From Streptomyces sp. NRRL WC-3549 (lineage in GTDB: Bacteria; Actinomycetota; Actinomycetes; Streptomycetales; Streptomycetaceae), in contig NZ_KL585423.1 in assembly GCF_000721935.1 (NCBI RefSeq), positions 49,277-54,797 of the forward strand: a stretch of 5,521 nucleotides of DNA. The letters run 5' to 3'. The stretch's first letter is position 1, and each line of letters starts with the position of its first letter. The notes under the pieces were generated by a model. It made no database searches and was not told the origin of the DNA. It saw nothing but the letters and a program-made list of their open reading frames with translations. Shown piece by piece: positions 4,134 to 5,521 of the stretch. The translations under genes were made by a program, and so were the position numbers.

Positions 4134-5521
4134 TCAGTCCGTGTAGACCTCGGCGCGGTCCACGCTGACGAAGGAGGCCGCCGACCGCGGGTCGTGCTCA
4201 CCGGTGACACGGACCCGCAGGGTGTGCCGGCCGGAGGCGAGCCGGGGGCTGAGGTACTGGAGCGTCTCGCCCGTGCGGATGGCCCCGTAGAAGTCGACGC
4301 GCTCTTCCGGTCCGCCGTCGATGCTCAGAGCGGCGATGCCGTTGCCCGTGTCGCGTACGGAGAGCAGGGCGATGCGGGTGCCCGTGAAGGTGAAGGTGGC
4401 GGTCGCACCCGCGCTGTCGCTCCAGTGGTCGTCGCTCCAGAAGCACTGGGTGGCGCAGCCGGTGCCGGAGTTCCAGGCGCCGGTGTAGGCGACGGTCCCG
4501 CCACCGCTGGACCGGCCGTCGTCGTTGATCCAGTGGTTGCCGGAGCCGGGGTCGCCGGAGGGCAGGTCCTGGGTGGCGCCGAGCGCGAGCGGGCGGCCGA
4601 AGTCGGGGCTCCCGTCCGCCTTCCACGTGAACCGCTGGGCGCGGGTGGTGCGGTTGGAGTAGGTGAGGTCGGAGGTCGTCTTGGCGTGGTAGACGATCCA
4701 GTCCTCGGTGCCGTCGGGCGAGCGGAAGAAGGCGTGGTGACCGGGGCCGAACACCCCGTGGTCGTCGGCGCGTGAGAAGACAGCGCCGGGGTGCTGGGTC
4801 CAGTTGCCGGGCACCAGCGGGTCGGCGGCGTCGGGCAGGGACATCATCCGGACCTGGTAGTCGGGTTTCCCGGTGTCGCAGGCCGAGTAGGTCATCCACG
4901 TACGGCCGTTGCGGTAGAGGAATTCGGGTCCCTCCCGCACCTCCGGGCACCCGCCGTCGCCGTTGAGGGCGACCGCGTCGCCGGAGACCGTGTACGGGTT
5001 CGACATCGGGGCGATGTTCAGCCCGTTGTGCTGGTACTGGTTGATGCCGCTGTAGGCGAGGTACAGCCGGCCGTTGTGCTGGAGGATGCCCGCGTCGATG
5101 GCGAAGTCGTCCGCGTGGTTGGGCGGGGCGAGCTTCGCCTTGAAGTGGTAGGGGCCGGCCGGGTCGTCGCGTTCGGACTCCAGGACGTACAGGCGGTGAT
5201 GGTCGTCGATGCCGTCGTCGGCGGTGTAGTAGAGGTACCAGCGGTCACCGAAGCGGTAGAACTCCGGGGCCCAGATGTCGCGGTTGCGAGACGGGTCGGA
5301 GTCGGTCCACACGGTCACCGGGTCGGCGGCGAGCAGGGTGCCCAGCGAGGACGAGCGCCACATGCGGATGCTGTCGCCCTGCGTGGTGGTGAGGTAGTAG
5401 GAGCCGTTCCAGTGCGTCATGAAGGGGTCGGGTCCGGCGTTCAGCGGATTACGGAAGGTGCCCGCGGCTGCCGCCTTCGGCGCCGGAGCCGCGGTGTCCG
5501 CCACCGCGGCCGGTGTGGCGG
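4134..5521 (-). CDS. Glycoside hydrolase family 43 (arabinosidase/xylosidase type) with C-terminal beta-sandwich domain, 5'-partial
   Basis: The frame is open from the window edge to TGA at 4136-4134, giving 462 complete codons; the true start lies beyond 5521. Positions below count from the GTG at 5504, which is probably internal. The visible N-terminus is an Ala/Pro-rich stretch, like the region after a signal peptide, so secretion is likely. The five-bladed GH43 propeller (about 17-330) shows the three expected acids: Asp26 in NAGPDPF (general base), Asp137 in FAIDAGIL (pKa modulator) and Glu191 in VREGPEF (general acid). It also has RDIWAPEFY (75-83) and a GPGHHAFF His. A Gly/Ser linker follows, then a domain (about 335-456; YTGAWNSG, DDHWSDSAGATATFTFTG, HTLRVRV, VSVDRAEVY). 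That domain resembles the carbohydrate-binding-like modules appended to actinomycete glycosidases. Arabinan or arabinoxylan side chains are likely substrates; the subfamily is not assigned. Adapter sequence separates this gene from everything to its left. Confidence 0.93.
   Translation of the reverse strand, partial: ATPAAVADTAAPAPKAAAAGTFRNPLNAGPDPFMTHWNGSYYLTTTQGDSIRMWRSSSLGTLLAADPVTVWTDSDPSRNRDIWAPEFYRFGDRWYLYYTADDGIDDHHRLYVLESERDDPAGPYHFKAKLAPPNHADDFAIDAGILQHNGRLYLAYSGINQYQHNGLNIAPMSNPYTVSGDAVALNGDGGCPEVREGPEFLYRNGRTWMTYSACDTGKPDYQVRMMSLPDAADPLVPGNWTQHPGAVFSRADDHGVFGPGHHAFFRSPDGTEDWIVYHAKTTSDLTYSNRTTRAQRFTWKADGSPDFGRPLALGATQDLPSGDPGSGNHWINDDGRSSGGGTVAYTGAWNSGTGCATQCFWSDDHWSDSAGATATFTFTGTRIALLSVRDTGNGIAALSIDGGPEERVDFYGAIRTGETLQYLSPRLASGRHTLRVRVTGEHDPRSAASFVSVDRAEVYTD

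Overview
The window is very GC-rich, with the codon usage of an actinomycete. A type I PKS fragment, a DHA2 efflux pump, a TetR regulator and a probably secreted GH43 enzyme together suggest Streptomyces or a close relative. The genus is inferred; nothing here fixes the species.

Layout. (1) 1-246 (+) is the C-terminal end of an IS630-type DDE transposase-like protein that has lost a catalytic Asp. (2) 247-474 is a control region carrying two tandem 15-bp operator-like repeats. (3) 475-2067 (+) is an intact 14-TM drug exporter of the DHA2/MFS family. (4) 2068-2169 is a two-hairpin terminator between convergent genes. (5) 2170-2919 (-) is a TetR regulator. It is interrupted at 2512-2542 by two facing Tn5 mosaic-end sequences, the pattern of a Nextera mate-pair junction adapter. 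(6) 2920-3203 is non-coding and carries one more copy of the same operator in front of tetR. (7) 3204-~3648 (-) is a broken C-terminal piece of an FAD/NAD(P) ferredoxin-reductase-type oxidoreductase, with an internal deletion and a frameshift. (8) ~3643-4092 (-) is a PKS fragment (KR-ACP linker plus ACP) with a 2-bp frameshift. It is joined out of frame to the oxidoreductase at one end and ends at a second mosaic end (4093-4111) at the other. (9) 4134-5521 (-) is most of a GH43 glycosidase with a C-terminal beta-sandwich domain, cut by the window edge.

The exporter and the TetR gene form a convincing efflux/repressor pair. They converge, share a terminator region, and have near-identical palindromic operators upstream of each. 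The model is that the TetR protein represses both the pump and itself.

The 2.5-4.1 kb stretch should not be read as natural gene order. Synthetic adapter sequence at two places, plus two adapter-free breakpoints and two small indels, show a misassembled or badly gap-filled draft contig. The apparent PKS-oxidoreductase neighbourhood, and the link of either to GH43 or tetR, are therefore unsupported. I found no credible new biological system. The most useful results are the artefact diagnosis and the shared operator.
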